Positions 47,454 to 58,142 of a DNA stretch of 64,000 nucleotides are shown here, piece by piece. Every line of letters begins with the position of its first letter. Positions within the stretch are counted from its first letter, which is position 1. The notes below the pieces were generated by a model. It searched no databases and was not told where the DNA came from. It saw only the letters and a list, made by a program, of their open reading frames with translations. The stretch is from Salvia splendens (lineage: Eukaryota; Streptophyta; Magnoliopsida; Lamiales; Lamiaceae), in assembly GCF_004379255.2 (NCBI RefSeq), contig NC_056042.1, positions 9,781,901-9,845,900 of the forward strand, read 5' to 3'. The position numbers were made by a program, and so were the translations under genes.

Positions 47454-48124
47454 GAGCATCCGCAGCGGTGAGTGGACACCCGTCCGTGCCAGCGGCGCGG
47501 CACCGCCTGCTCGCCGTTGCGCTCTTGCCGCTGGCGCGGCGCTGCTCGATGCATCGAGAACGTCCGTGCCAGCGAGCAGCTGACGTGTCGCGTTCTGATT
47601 GGCCAACGGCATTTCCGTTGGAAATTCATTTTTTTAAAAAAAATCGAAAATAATACCAAAAATAATAAAAAAAAAAATCAGATTCCCAAAAATTTGGTCG
47701 TTTTTTTACCGTTTTCTGGAATTTTTTTGATTTTTTGATTTTTTTATTCCCAAAATCATCTATAAATACACACATTTATCATCCATTTTTCACATCAAAT
47801 CATCTCCCATTTTTCACATCAAATCATCAAATTATGAAATTTTTAATTTTTAGGATTTTAATCATGTACTTTTAATTTTTAGATTTTAATTATATAATTT
47901 TTAATTATTTTGTAATTTTTAATAGTATTTCGGATATTTTTAATGCATTTTAATTTTGTGGAAATATTTTTATTTAAATTGAATAATAGAATGGTGAGAC
48001 CCTTGAGCTTGTCCTTGCGGAAGAGCACGGATGTGGCTGTTGTGCTCTTGCCTAAGAGCACGGAATAAAAGTGGGTCCGGGCCCACATCCGTACTCGTTG
48101 GCAAGAGCACGGATGGGGATGCTC
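47454..48124 (+). mobile_element. Harbinger-type MITE
   Basis: The TIRs are GAGCATCCGCAGCGGTG / GCACGGATGGGGATGCTC with a perfect TTA TSD (47451-47453, 48125-48127). GC-rich ends with gtgcc-agc motifs surround an AT-rich middle. A TATA-like tataaataca at about 47761 and a leader with catcaaatcatc follow. It is the same family as 6509-7364, but the start of the transposase frame has been lost. Confidence 0.85.
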
Positions 48125-48127
48125 TTA

Positions 48128-49070
48128 GGGATCCAATCCTTTACTTATATTTCAAATTATAATTGGTCAGAAAATTAATTAGTTGCTCAAAGAAATACTT
48201 ATAATTTTTTTTACTAAACACTTAATTTAATTTGGTTATAGCACTTTGGAGAATAAATAAATTTGTTAAACCAATAGAAGCAGAAGTCCCTATGTTAGAA
48301 CAGTGAATTTTTTAAAATTCTTTTTCTATGACTTTAATTTATTAAATTTAAATTTCAGATTAGTATTTTAATATATTAAAAAAATATTTTGCAAGCTTGC
48401 ATTTATCTATTATAAACAAATGTTGTAAAATGGTTAGTTAAACTTTAATATTGTAAACATATACATGAGAAGATATTATCAAACAAACTTTCATTTCCTT
48501 GTAACAAATAGTGCATCACAACTTTAATTATCAATGAAGCAGAAATATAAAATAGGAAGTATTTTATAAGGAGAATATACATATTTTTATGGGACTGAGA
48601 AAGTATTTCCGACGTCCAAAACCCAACATTTTGAGTACCATTCGAAAGCTACCGTCGATATCTTTAGCTTTTTTATAAGGAGAACTGATATTTTTACCAT
48701 ACCATAAAACAAAATCTAAAATATTGCTAATTAATTAATAGTATTCCCTGCGTTCAGAGTGGCGATATTTAATGGTGGATAGGAATTAGGATATCCCTAA
48801 ATTGCAATATGAGATATTTGATGAGTAATATTTTAAAATTTATAATTAAAAATAAAAATTACTCCATTACTGAATTACCTTGGAAAACTTTCATAACTGT
48901 TAGGCCCCCAAGCCCCAATGTGGTGAGTAACAAACTCTTCAAACAATCAATTAAACTTCATGTTTGCTAGAACTGTCTGTGTTCCTATCCGTGGACCTGC
49001 ATTGCACATGCCAAATTACTCACAAAAACACACTTCAATGAGAGAGTGAGAGAGACAGAGAGGCTCACGC
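48128..49070. other. Intergenic or downstream region of the minus-strand gene
   Basis: No reading frame is supported. On the minus strand, a tiny block at 48879-48896 is bounded by ctaacag and gtaatt and would continue the frame of the exon at 49404-50026. It may be a micro-exon, but this is unproven. Confidence 0.35.
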
Positions 49071-49075
49071 GTGAG

Positions 49076-49303
49076 GAGAGGCAGAACAGACTCTACTTTT
49101 CCATCCGGAGCAGCAGCAAGAAGTCGAGCACCAAGGATGCAAGTTAGTGCAGCAGCTAGGGCAGCTTATGCAAGGATTGGAACACCAGCTAGGGCAGCTT
49201 ATGCAAGAATTGGAACAGCTTGGCCAACGAAACCAAGAGCTGCAGCTGCAGTTTGGCCAACTACAGCAGCTACACATCCTAGCACACCACAAGCATTGAC
49301 ACA
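49076..49303 (+). CDS. Gln/Leu-rich coiled-coil frame (fragment)
   Basis: A plus-strand frame without a clear ATG reads HPEQQQEVEHQGCKLVQ, then QLGQLMQGLEHQLGQLMQEL, EQLGQRNQEL and QLQFGQLQQL, and stops near 49301-49303. It contains a direct duplication of a segment around QLGQLMQ-LE. The heptad-like Leu spacing suggests a coiled coil, of the kind found in retroelement gag ends and plant repeat-derived ORFs. It lies downstream of or within the opposite-strand gene at 49404-50026. I do not know its origin. Confidence 0.3.
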
Positions 49304-49403
49304 TTGGACATCTTGACTCACTTGTCCTGTGCCATGTACAGACAAACTCATACAACTCATACATACCTCAGAAAGATAACGAATCAAGAACAAGGGCACT
49401 CAC

Positions 49404-50026
49404 GATTTAGAAAACTCATTGTCACTATCATCGTGGGATTGGGGAGTATTAGACCCCGATAGATTTTGGTCTGTTGGGACACTTGAGGAAGCCTCAGGAG
49501 GGTAACCTTTCCGTTGTTCAGAAGCATACTTTGTGTCTTCTTTCACAGCCCTTCGCGCTTCCCCTAAAGCTTTTGCTGCTGCTGCAGCAGAGGAAGTGTA
49601 TGATGTGTCTACAGACTCCCCTGACTTGGGAGATACTCGAGGCAGATATGCTTCGGATAAAGATAGCTCCCCTATGTCTCCACTTATACGCAACGAACTC
49701 TCCATGTGGATGCTGAACAAAGAATCCCCTGATTCAACACTCCACTGGCTTGGACTATCTGGATCTGAGGTTTTAGGCCTCTCCATCACTTGGATGGAAG
49801 GGGATTCAGTCAGCATGGATGGATCACGAGCAACACCTGATCGCTGATTGAATGATCCTGGAGAATCAGTGGAGGAGTTATCCAAACTGGACGAGGAAGA
49901 GTCTGAGATTTTTGCAGGGCTTCTTCCATTTTCTTGTTGCTTGCCCTCACAGATGCCTATTCTTTCAGAATTCGACGTAGGCTTCTCATTCTGGTTATCT
50001 AATCGCCTCCCATTTTCACCGGCCAT
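49404..50026 (-). CDS. Serine-rich protein of unknown function (main coding exon)
   Basis: The exon runs 50035 to 49404 on the minus strand. The ATG at 50026 lies nine bases after a good acceptor (tttcag), and a donor (gtgagt) ends it, giving 207 codons. It begins MAGENGRRLDNQNEK and is rich in Ser, Asp and Pro. One conserved-looking segment reads SQWSVESGDSLFSIHMESS, and an Ala-rich helix SSAAAAAKALGEARRAV lies near the C-terminus. No catalytic motif, signal peptide or membrane segment is present. A 5' UTR exon (about 50558-50760) and an intron to 50036 are likely. The 3' exon or exons could not be placed with certainty. I do not recognise a named family. Confidence 0.65.
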
Positions 50027-50899
50027 ACTCCATAACTGAAATCGAGGTTTTAAAAACACCAAATATCATGTTTTTGAGTTCCAAATACACTTTTAAGAAA
50101 CATAAATAGATTACTAAGACGATGATAATGGATTTAAAGCATTTAACAGCGATTTCGAGCCCACCACACAGCTAAAGTAGTTGTAAAAGTTCTTAATGAT
50201 AAGTAAGAAAAGCAGCATTGCTTAAATAAGAATTCAACAATAGACTTGATATTTGATCTCAATCAATAGATGAACAAATAACTCGAAATTACTGTCATCA
50301 GCACAAAAGCTCCAGAGATATATCGAAATTTCCTGCAGTGAAATTCAAAATAGCTAGAATCCTACAATGAATTAATTAAGTTTGTGATTAGTTTTCACAG
50401 AATCCTCAATTGCATTAATTGGCAACAGCAGACCAACATAAGCCAAAACCATGAAGCAGGATGAAGATATTCAAATAGAGAGATGAAAGCAACGTGGCAA
50501 GGGCAGATTTTTTGATGGAATGAATCACAAAAGCATATCTAATCCATGGATTTGTACCTTACGTTTCAAGGAAATCCTCGGTTAATGATTGATTTGGAAG
50601 CAAAGAAACGTGGAAAACACCGAGGATGGAGAAACTGAGTTAGGGCTTCTGGCGGAATTGAATTGAGGCGAAAATGAAAATGAAAATGAAAATGGAAGGG
50701 AAGGCGAAGCATTCGGATTGTGATTTTCTTTTTTGTTTATACCAACCAACTTCTTTGGCGCCATATTACCTCATGAGAGGCACGTGGACGAGAGATATAA
50801 CTTTTTATAACAATATTTTGTTTTTATTTTATTTTATTTTATTTTATTTTTTAACATATTTTGTTACCTTCATAAAGATTTCATACAGTACATATTAAC

Positions 50900-51250
50900 A
50901 ACCCCAAAATAGCACATCAAGTGTGGCACTATAACAAGCAATTCCCTCAAAAAAAAAGAACACGAGGAGGCACATACATGCTTATATTTAATGTGGTTTT
51001 GTTTATAGCTCATGCAAATGCGCTGAGAATTACTATCTTCTTTTTTTGGCATAAGTATTAACGACATGACACTGCAAGGTGGTATTAGAAATTTATGAAC
51101 CAAATTTTTGACAAAAGTTCCTCGACTTGCCTTTGAAGTTCCTGAGTTTTTTTCGGATTGACTTTGTATGTGGCTCAATTTAGAAGTGACTACCTCTATA
51201 CCAAATCAATTTGGTGCTCTATGACTCGAAATTGCATTAATTTACTTGGT
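50900..51250 (-). pseudogene. Ty3/gypsy reverse transcriptase fossil
   Basis: Reading the minus strand in shifting frames gives ATYKVNPKKTQELQRQVEEL, a LLSK segment, PPCSVMSLILMPKKED, CMSY/AINK and a following IKYKH. These match the order of the Ty3 RT entry segment (Y-x-NPEE-x-ELQRQVEELL, SPCAVPVLL-PKKDG, MCVDYRAIN-IT-KYRFPIP). Several stops and at least two frameshifts are present. No LTRs were found nearby, so this is a decayed remnant. Confidence 0.6.
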
Positions 51251-51259
51251 AACTCTTCT

Positions 51260-51345
51260 AGAAATACGTCCTAAAATAGAAAGAACATAATTTTAAGGGA
51301 CGAACTAAAATGGAAATAGTTGTTATTTTTAAGGGACGGAAAAAG
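51260..51345. mobile_element. Remnant of a Stowaway-like MITE end
   Basis: The segment tatttttaagggacgg-aaaaagta resembles the right end of the MITE at 63499-63716. The other end is not clear. Confidence 0.35.
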
Positions 51346-51817
51346 TATGAATTTTGAGTTGAAAAAAAATAAATTTCGGAGTCGTAAAATTTAATATTGT
51401 AAAAAAAATATAATTTATGTTTTGAGATAACTCACCGGCTACAACATTAGCATTAATCAACTACAGATTTTTTGGAACCACATGGAGCATGAGCTATTAG
51501 TTATTTAGTGCCCATTGCGGGATTGTGGGTGAGAAATGTATTGTCTCTGTTCAATAGAGAGAAGGAGTTTTGAGACATGGGCAGAGAGAGCCACCTTACT
51601 CAATATAGGGAAAATGCCCCTCCCCAAATATCTTAACATACACTATTTTATTGTTCAATTTTGCAAAATTATCTTATACTTGCTCATTCTTAAATTCTCA
51701 AAAATTTCTCATATATAATTTGGTCCCCTTTCAATTTTATTCCTGGCTCCGTCCCTAGTTTGGGTATCGTAGGGAAGAAGAAGAGAATTTTGGGCTGGGG
51801 GATTTTCAATTTTGAAT

Positions 51818-51826
51818 TATTATTAC

Positions 51827-51869
<43 letters not shown>
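51818..51869. repeat. (ATT)n microsatellite
   Basis: About sixteen att/tta units in a row, with one interruption near the start. Confidence 0.9.
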
Positions 51870-51870
<1 letters not shown>

Positions 51871-52014
51871 GAATTTGAATGGAAAATAAAGTAAATTTTA
51901 GTTTTAGGTAGAATTTGTAGTATTTGTATTTTTTTATAAATTTTAATAAAGTAATTTGTTATTTATGCTGTTATAAATTTCAATTTTACAATTATTTGAA
52001 GTTAATAAGTAGTA

Positions 52015-52223
52015 CTCTCTTCATTCCGCCATAAGCGAGCCACTTCTTGCACAAGATTTAATGAATTGATATTTAAAGAGTTAAATTGGAAAAAGTAAAA
52101 TATATATGAGAGAGGGAAAAATAGAGGAGTGGAAAGGAAAAAAGTAGGTGAAAAAATAAAGTAAGAGAAATATTTTTTTGCTTAAAATGAAAATAACTCA
52201 ATTATACTAGGACGGAAGAGGAG
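52015..52223. mobile_element. Stowaway-like MITE
   Basis: The ends are ctctcttcattccgcc... and ...ggacggaagaggag, imperfectly inverted, with ta at 52013-52014 and a changed dinucleotide at the right. About 209 bp, non-coding. Confidence 0.55.
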
Positions 52224-52624
52224 CATTTTACAATTTTAATTTGAAATGTAAGTATAGAGGAATAACACATTGCGGGAAATAGTGGGATAATAGGAGTTAT
52301 GATATGATTCAGAAAAAGAAAGAAATAATTATATGGAGATGAAGAGGCATGGCTTGTGGGATAGGAAAAGGCATCCATTGCCTATACTTTTAACTTTTAG
52401 AGTGAACTAATTTATGATCCTTAGACTATGGGTTTATCTCATTCATAGTCCATGACTTTAAAAATATTGTCACACATTCCTAGACTAAGGATTTATTTCG
52501 AAATTGGTTCTTTTGCCGTTTTTTTATACGAAAATACCCTTTTGAGAGTTTGGACAATTTGGTATTTCTACACTTTTTAGCATTTTAAATCTGATATTAT
52601 TTCAGTGATATAATTAATCTGATA
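52224..52624. other. Spacer, probably includes the 3' UTR of the X8 gene
   Basis: No reading frame is supported in this AT-rich stretch. Confidence 0.4.
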
Positions 52625-54131
52625 TTATTTCAAAATTATCATTAAATTCCCTATTAGGGTAAGAAGGGGCACAACAAGCATTGATGAACCGCAGAGTCTC
52701 ACACTAGCACTATGGCCGGTGTCGCCCGAACCGGTACTTCCTGTTGGGGCCAAGCTCCCGCCTTGGAAAGTGATGTTGCCACCACCAGTGGTTGGAGTCG
52801 GAGTGCCGCCGCCGGTGCTGCACAGTCGTCAACAAAAATGAGTGAATATTATTATCCGATTATATCATAAGTGCATAATTAATTACGTGTAAGTTGGCCT
52901 AATAACAAAGTGGTAATGTTTAAAATCAAAGGAGTCGAATTCGAATCCATGACATTATTATTCATTTGCCAAAATAAAAATATGCATAACCACACCTAAT
53001 TGAATACTATAACAAACATTATTGTCATTTGCCAATAATAAAATGTGCATAGAACCACACCTGATTGAATGGAGTATAATAAAGGGATCTATAGGATGTT
53101 TAGCCCAGGATGGTACAATATTAGTAGTACAAGACAGCTCATATAAGTCCAATTCACTCTTTATTCTAGATTATATTCTTCAACATCAGAGACAGCTCAT
53201 AAAATAAAATTAATTCTTTATACATTTTTCACTTGTTTGTGTGCTTATTTCATCTCCCCATAAAGCATCTTTTCTCTAATCAATAAAACATGAAAAACCT
53301 ACTCCTATTTTCTTAATCTGAGTAGAAGCTTCTAGATATTGTTCTGGTAATACAATTACACATTCATATTTTGGTTTATATAATCATGGCAAACAGTAAA
53401 TCCATTTAATGTATGAGTAGTTAAGTGAATGATGACATTTATGGGTACAAAATTAAATATAATTAAATTCCACCTCACGAAACATGCTGTTTTTCTCAGT
53501 AAAAAATCATTAACTATTGTTTTCCTAATTCAACAATTAAAGCTTGAGCAGACATTCAAAACTGAAACAACAAATTCTGTAAAAACTGGTTTCTTAAAAG
53601 GAAAATAGTGAAGATCAAACCTTGGGCTAGCCTGGTAAACACAGGCAGAGGGCATACCTACAAAAATTAGAAAAAAAAATCAAATAAAATGAAGTAACTA
53701 AAATTAAAAAAAAATAAATGAAGATGAGAATTGAGAAGTTAGTTACCAGTGGGTCCAGTTTGAGAAAGAGTAGCACTTCCTTGAAAATCACAGGTAGCAC
53801 CAAGCTGAGATCTCCTCTGAAAATAGCTGTTAACTGCATAGCTGCAGTGATCCTTGACAGTGTTAGGATTGTAACAAGCCCCATTTTGAAGGATTGCTGA
53901 GCAATCAGCTCCGTTTCCGCATGAGTAATCGATGTTTTTCTGCAAAACGGCGTCGCTCACTCCAGCCTTGCACAGGCAGTAGGCCGCATCTGCAACAGAG
54001 AGACAGAATGAGAGTCAAATTTCATCCAAGTAAAGTTCAAGACGAATGGAAATTTAATTAGTTTTTAGACCTGAAGGGGCTGCCACCACTAAGGCTAACA
54101 AGATCACAAAGCTCCGCATGAAATCAGCCAT
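52625..54131 (-). CDS. X8-domain protein, plasmodesmata callose-binding (PDCB) type
   Basis: Four exons on the minus strand (54131-54071, 53989-53747, 53657-53621, 52817-52625) join in frame with GT-AG borders to 177 residues. A signal peptide (MADFMRSFVILLALVVAAPS) precedes the X8 domain from residue 21: AAYCLCKAG, a DYSCGNGADCSAI block, CYNP, a YAVNSYFQR block and TCDFQGSA. The Cys pattern (C25, C27, then C-x(n)-C pairs) is that of the carbohydrate-binding X8/CBM43 module, which binds beta-1,3-glucan (callose). A Gly/Thr/Pro linker and a hydrophobic C-terminus (LVVPLLTLIGNLMIIL) suggest a GPI anchor. By family, the protein sits at the cell surface or plasmodesmal neck. The last intron (52818-53620) holds a duplication and a SINE-like piece. 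The gene looks intact. Confidence 0.9.
52886..52956 (+). mobile_element. SINE-like tRNA-related piece in an intron
   Basis: ttggcctaataacaaagtgg (A-box-like) is followed about 28 bp later by gtcgaattcgaatcc (B-box-like). It lies within the last intron of the X8 gene. Ends were not determined. Confidence 0.35.
52961..53092. repeat. Diverged tandem duplication of about 65 bp in the last X8 intron
   Basis: Two copies share tcatttgcca-aata-aaaat-tgcat, accacacct-attgaat and tataa-aaa, with several changes. Confidence 0.6.
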
Positions 54132-54334
54132 GATTATGACTCCAACAAAGTGAAAAGAGATGCAAGAAAAGTAATAAAAGGAAAATAGTTTCTTGAAACA
54201 ATAGAAGACAGGGGGGGGAGAAAGAGATGTCATGTAATTGTATGTATTGTACACACACACATATATACATAAAAATAGTCTTAGGTATAGATAACTCCAA
54301 TTGTAATATAAAATTAATAAAATAATAAAAATAA

Positions 54335-54597
54335 AGCAAAAACATGGTTGAAGTGTTGTTAGTAGAAAATACTCTGCCTCAGTAATGAGTATAAAATTTT
54401 TGGATCCAGAGGTTAAGAAATTGTATTAAAAAGTATAAGAGGGGAATAAAGTAAGAAAGATAAATAAAGAGTAAAGTAATTGATGAAATAAAATAAGAGT
54501 AATTGGATGTTTTATTTTGTTTAAAAAAGAAATGACTCAACTTTGTTAGGACATTAAAAAAAGGAATATGACTCAATTTAGTTAGGACAGAGGGATT
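54335..54597. mobile_element. Stowaway-like MITE remnant
   Basis: ggttgaagtgttgttagtagaaaatactctgcctca resembles 63583-63620 inside the MITE at 63499-63716, and the right part ends gttaggacagaggga. The left end is not visible. Confidence 0.45.
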
Positions 54598-54599
54598 AC

Positions 54600-55850
54600 T
54601 TCCTCTAGTATAAATAAATAGAGATTAATTTGATTTTAAAAATGGTTTTTTTGGTATGAACAGTATATTTGTGTGAATTTGGAGTCAACATTTTATGTAT
54701 TTAAGTGTAATAAGGCTCGTTTCATGCATTTGTTTTGGATCTAAATTCTGTGTTTTCTATGGTGCTAACGTGTACTTATAAGTCCAGGTGCGTGAATATT
54801 CTGTCGGACCCAGGAACGTGTTCTATTTACCAGGGCAGAGGAATTAAGAGCAAAAAGTGAAGAAAATGAGCAGAATCCTCAATGGCACAAACGTCAAATC
54901 GCAAAGACCGTTGCCCTAGGGATTGGAGCCACGCCTATAAATACGAGGAAAAATATTGAAGAATCATCTCTTTTCTTTTGGGGTCCCGAGCTCTCTTTTT
55001 AGTTAGAAAACTCCTTAGGTGTTTCGGCTCTCTCTTCATCTTCGCTCACTTAGCTCACGCATTTGGTTTCATGGGTGATTCGGGGTAGTGTAGTGTGGTG
55101 TGTTTGTTTTGTTGGAAGTGTAACACCGTCCTAATAAGGGCGAAGAAACTATCATTTAATTTTTCCGCACGTACTCTCTCTCGCCGGCTTCCTTGCCGGA
55201 AGTTCGACGACTATTTTGTGTTAAACTCTGACGTTTTATGGTTTAATCTAGTTCTATTTTCCACTTTCACTCTGATTTGTGATGTTCTGTGTTTACTTTA
55301 CTGATTTGGATGCTTTTCGCAATTGAATGTTCGTTTGAAGTTGAGATCGGAGAGACATAAGTGGATTTGTCGGTTGTTGGTTTGATTCGGAGTTGAATCG
55401 GGAGTTAGAAGTTGTAGATCTGGTTTTGTTGGTGTTGAATCTGATGGATCTAGTGTAGATTTCCTTTTTAATGTTTAAATCTGAGTACGTACTTTTGGAT
55501 CTTTATGGAATTTTCCGTTATTGTTGATTTGCTTGACCTGGTAGATTAGATCTGGCGATATTTATCTTAATCGTCTTGTTTAACGTTCGATTTGAAGTAT
55601 GCTCTGTTCTATGCTCTGTTTCGTTCTAGTTCATGTTTGCTTACTGAAGAAGATGAAGGTAATCGGTAGTTAGAATCAGATCCGCTTTAGTTTGTTAGTT
55701 GCAGCTTTCTTGTCAGTAGCTATTTAGGGAAATTTGTTCTGTTACTTTTTCTTATGCTCTATTGTCTAGCTGTTTTAGGAAACTTATTTTGCTTGACCCA
55801 GGAAATTTGGAGAATGATTTAAGCACTACAACAAAGTGAATTTCACCACT
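54600..55850 (+). promoter_or_regulatory. Promoter-like stretch with a long leader but no coding region
   Basis: A TATA box (cctataaatacg, 54935-54946) is followed by a CT-rich leader (ctctctttttagttag, cggctctctcttcatcttcgctcac) and then about 700 bp of T-rich, intron-like DNA without a gene-like frame. It resembles the 5' UTR and first intron of a highly expressed gene, or part of an LTR, with the coding part missing. No matching LTR copy is in the window. Confidence 0.35.
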
Positions 55851-56171
55851 TTCGACCAGAAAGTGTTTATCGAAAAACTTACCGATGGTTCAATTGACCG
55901 CCAGATGAAATAATGTACAGAAACAAGCAAAGGATACAAACAGAAAGCTCTGTCACACACCCACCAACAAACACTATGGTCATACCACTATTTTTTTCAA
56001 CACAATTAACCAATACACAAACCTAATTTCATAAAAACTAAGCAGCATTAACAAAGGATTCATCACCTACAATCAGTGTTTTCATTAACGCACAAACCCT
56101 AAGAATAATGATCATAAAATTGAGATTTACAAAAATACAGAATATAACGTTGAGAAAACGTTGTCGAAGCT

Positions 56172-56522
56172 TCACCACTTAGCCGAAATCATCGGCTTTG
56201 GTTTAGTTTCCACCGAATCTGCACTGCCAAAGCAACCGTACAACGACGAAGAAGGCTGAAACGAGTGAGAAACGTAGAGTCGAAGGCTTTTCACGGAGAG
56301 AAACGCCGGGGAGAACTGTTTTTGTGGTCCCTTTCTGGCGGCTAGGGTTTTGAATGAAAGTGGAATTGGGGGGAGGGGGATTTTGGAATGATAGAGAGAT
56401 AGTGTGGAAGGGAATGTCAATCGGTTTCCCCAAAAATCGCGCTTAATTCGGACTTGCAGTTTTAAAACGTGTGATATTAATGATTTATTTACATTTCTAC
56501 CCCTATAATGTACCAATTCCAA
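56172..56522 (-). CDS. Uncertain 5' gene fragment or chance frame
   Basis: A minus-strand frame of 116 codons contains the leader-like caaaaccctagccgcc in its coding strand, the usual look of a plant 5' UTR or transit-peptide exon (Ser/Leu/Lys-rich, SLKTLAARK-like region as read in frame). No following exon is found. It may be the 5' end of a gene whose rest was lost, or a pseudogene. Confidence 0.25.
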   Translation of the reverse strand: MELVHYRGRNVNKSLISHVLKLQVRIKRDFWGNRLTFPSTLSLYHSKIPLPPIPLSFKTLAARKGPQKQFSPAFLSVKSLRLYVSHSFQPSSSLYGCFGSADSVETKPKPMISAKW

Positions 56523-56634
56523 CTAATAATGTAAAACGGACCCTCATCTCCTACTAATCTAATCCGTCCATCATCATATTCTAATGGCTAGTATTAAATT
56601 GGAACTTAACACTAAGGGGGCAATAGAAGCTTAA

Positions 56635-57020
56635 TGCACCCCCATAATATATATATATATATATATATATCCCCTATATATAGGAATGTATTCATTTCCT
56701 TTTTGCATATTTTCTCATTTTTCCTTCTTGATCTCAGCCCCACGATTTTGTCATCCGACAGTTAGATTAATGTCACGTGTCATTTAATAATGCAGATTTT
56801 CTGTTGAATAATGCACACCGACTAATAATGCACCATTATAGTGTAATAATGCAGATTTTCCGTTGAATAATGCACACCGACTAATAATGCACCATTATAG
56901 TGTAATAATGCAGATCATCTGTACCGTTGATGAATGAGATCTAACGGCTCATATTAAGAAGAATAAAGGATCTAAGGGATGAATAGGAGAATAACGCTCC
57001 CCTATATATATATATATATA
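56635..57020. repeat. Repeat block with (TA)n ends and a 59-bp tandem unit
   Basis: It begins near gcacccccataatatat and ends near cgctcccctatatata. Between them the unit starting aataatgcagatttt is repeated at 56786 and 56845, with a partial third copy at 56904 (period 59 bp). (TA)n tracts lie at about 56648-56672 and 57003-57024. The bordering cacccccat / cgctccccta motifs suggest a MITE of unknown superfamily. Confidence 0.5.
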
Positions 57021-57025
57021 TTATA

Positions 57026-57203
57026 CTCCCTCCGTCCCGGGCTACTCGCTCATTTCATTTTCGGCTCGGAGATTAAGGAATGAGTGTATAGGAAAGTCAA
57101 AAATGACGGCTGTAGGTGAAATTTTTTACTAAAATGGAAAGAGTGCAAGTAACTTGGGACGCCCAAAAAGGAAATAAGTGCGAGTAGTGCGGGACGGAGG
57201 GAG
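57026..57203. mobile_element. Stowaway MITE
   Basis: CTCCCTCCGTCCCGGGC...GCGGGACGGAGGGAG with TA at 57024-57025 and 57204-57205. The element is 178 bp. Confidence 0.9.
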
Positions 57204-57205
57204 TA

Positions 57206-57830
57206 TTTATTTATATACATAATCAATAAGAAAAAAGATAATCATACCCATAAAAGAATACCCGCAGTAACATTTAATTTTATTTTTATCAACAGTACAT
57301 ATAAGTTATTATTATTATATTATGTGTAGTATGCATACATATATTTATTTATATATGTATATAAAAGCAAGAAAAAGAAAATCACACACATAAAGTAATA
57401 TTAACAAAATGATGTAGGATTACTTTTTTAATTGCGGTATGGATATTATTATTATTTAAGTGTAAATATAAATATGAAATATATGTAGAAGCTGAAAATT
57501 TATTGGTAAAATCCATATTTATATTATGCATTTTCCATAAAAGTGGTATAATAATGTTTCCCAAATAATTGCATGTCTAGTTGGATATATGCCATTTTAA
57601 ATTCCTATTTGTAAATATATAATGGTTGGACACATCACCTCATGGTGCCATGGTGGTGTGGAAGGACCATTGAATATTTTCTCGTATGGTAGGCGATAAG
57701 GAGATTGTTTTTTCGGTTTTATTTTGTCAAACTTTAATAGAAAAAGATTGAGCGACGTTTCTTCACAAAGATGCATCATTATTACTAGGCATTGGTCCAA
57801 TGCCCTATAACTATTAATTGTATTGAAATT
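57206..57830. other. AT-rich spacer, nothing recognised
   Basis: No supported gene or repeat boundary. Confidence 0.5.
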
Positions 57831-57833
57831 TAT

Positions 57834-58142
57834 ACTCTCTCCATTCTAGTTACACAGTAGTGGAAGCATTTTTTTCACTATAAAGATTTTTAAAAAGGCG
57901 TGTGATATACTTTTTATGTCCCATAGAAATATGTCATTTGGTATTGACACGAGTTTTAATAAATAATTGATAAAGTAAGAGAAAATGAGAAAAAATAGTT
58001 GTAATTGTATAATGGATAGTGGAGTCCATAAATAATAAAGTAAAAGAGAAGCAGAAAAAAATGTTGTCATAAAATGGATATGGACTATTTGTATGAGGCG
58101 AACAAAAAAGTGGTGGCCTATTTCTATGGGACGGAGAGAGTA
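57834..58142. mobile_element. Stowaway-like MITE, possibly two nested copies
   Basis: An outer left end actctctccattc (57834) and an inner one, atgtcccatagaaatatgtca (about 57917), face the right end tttctatgggacggagagagta (58120-58141). Two old elements may be nested or one end duplicated. Confidence 0.5.

Noticed and set aside
49065..49364. 99-codon Cys/Ser-rich minus-strand frame that could pass for a cysteine-rich peptide
   Set aside because: The Cys and Trp residues arise from reading Gln/Leu codons of the repeated plus-strand frame backwards; no signal peptide.
50870..51178. 102-codon minus-strand frame as a real gene
   Set aside because: Parts in all three frames match Ty3 reverse transcriptase with stops between, so it is a decayed retroelement.
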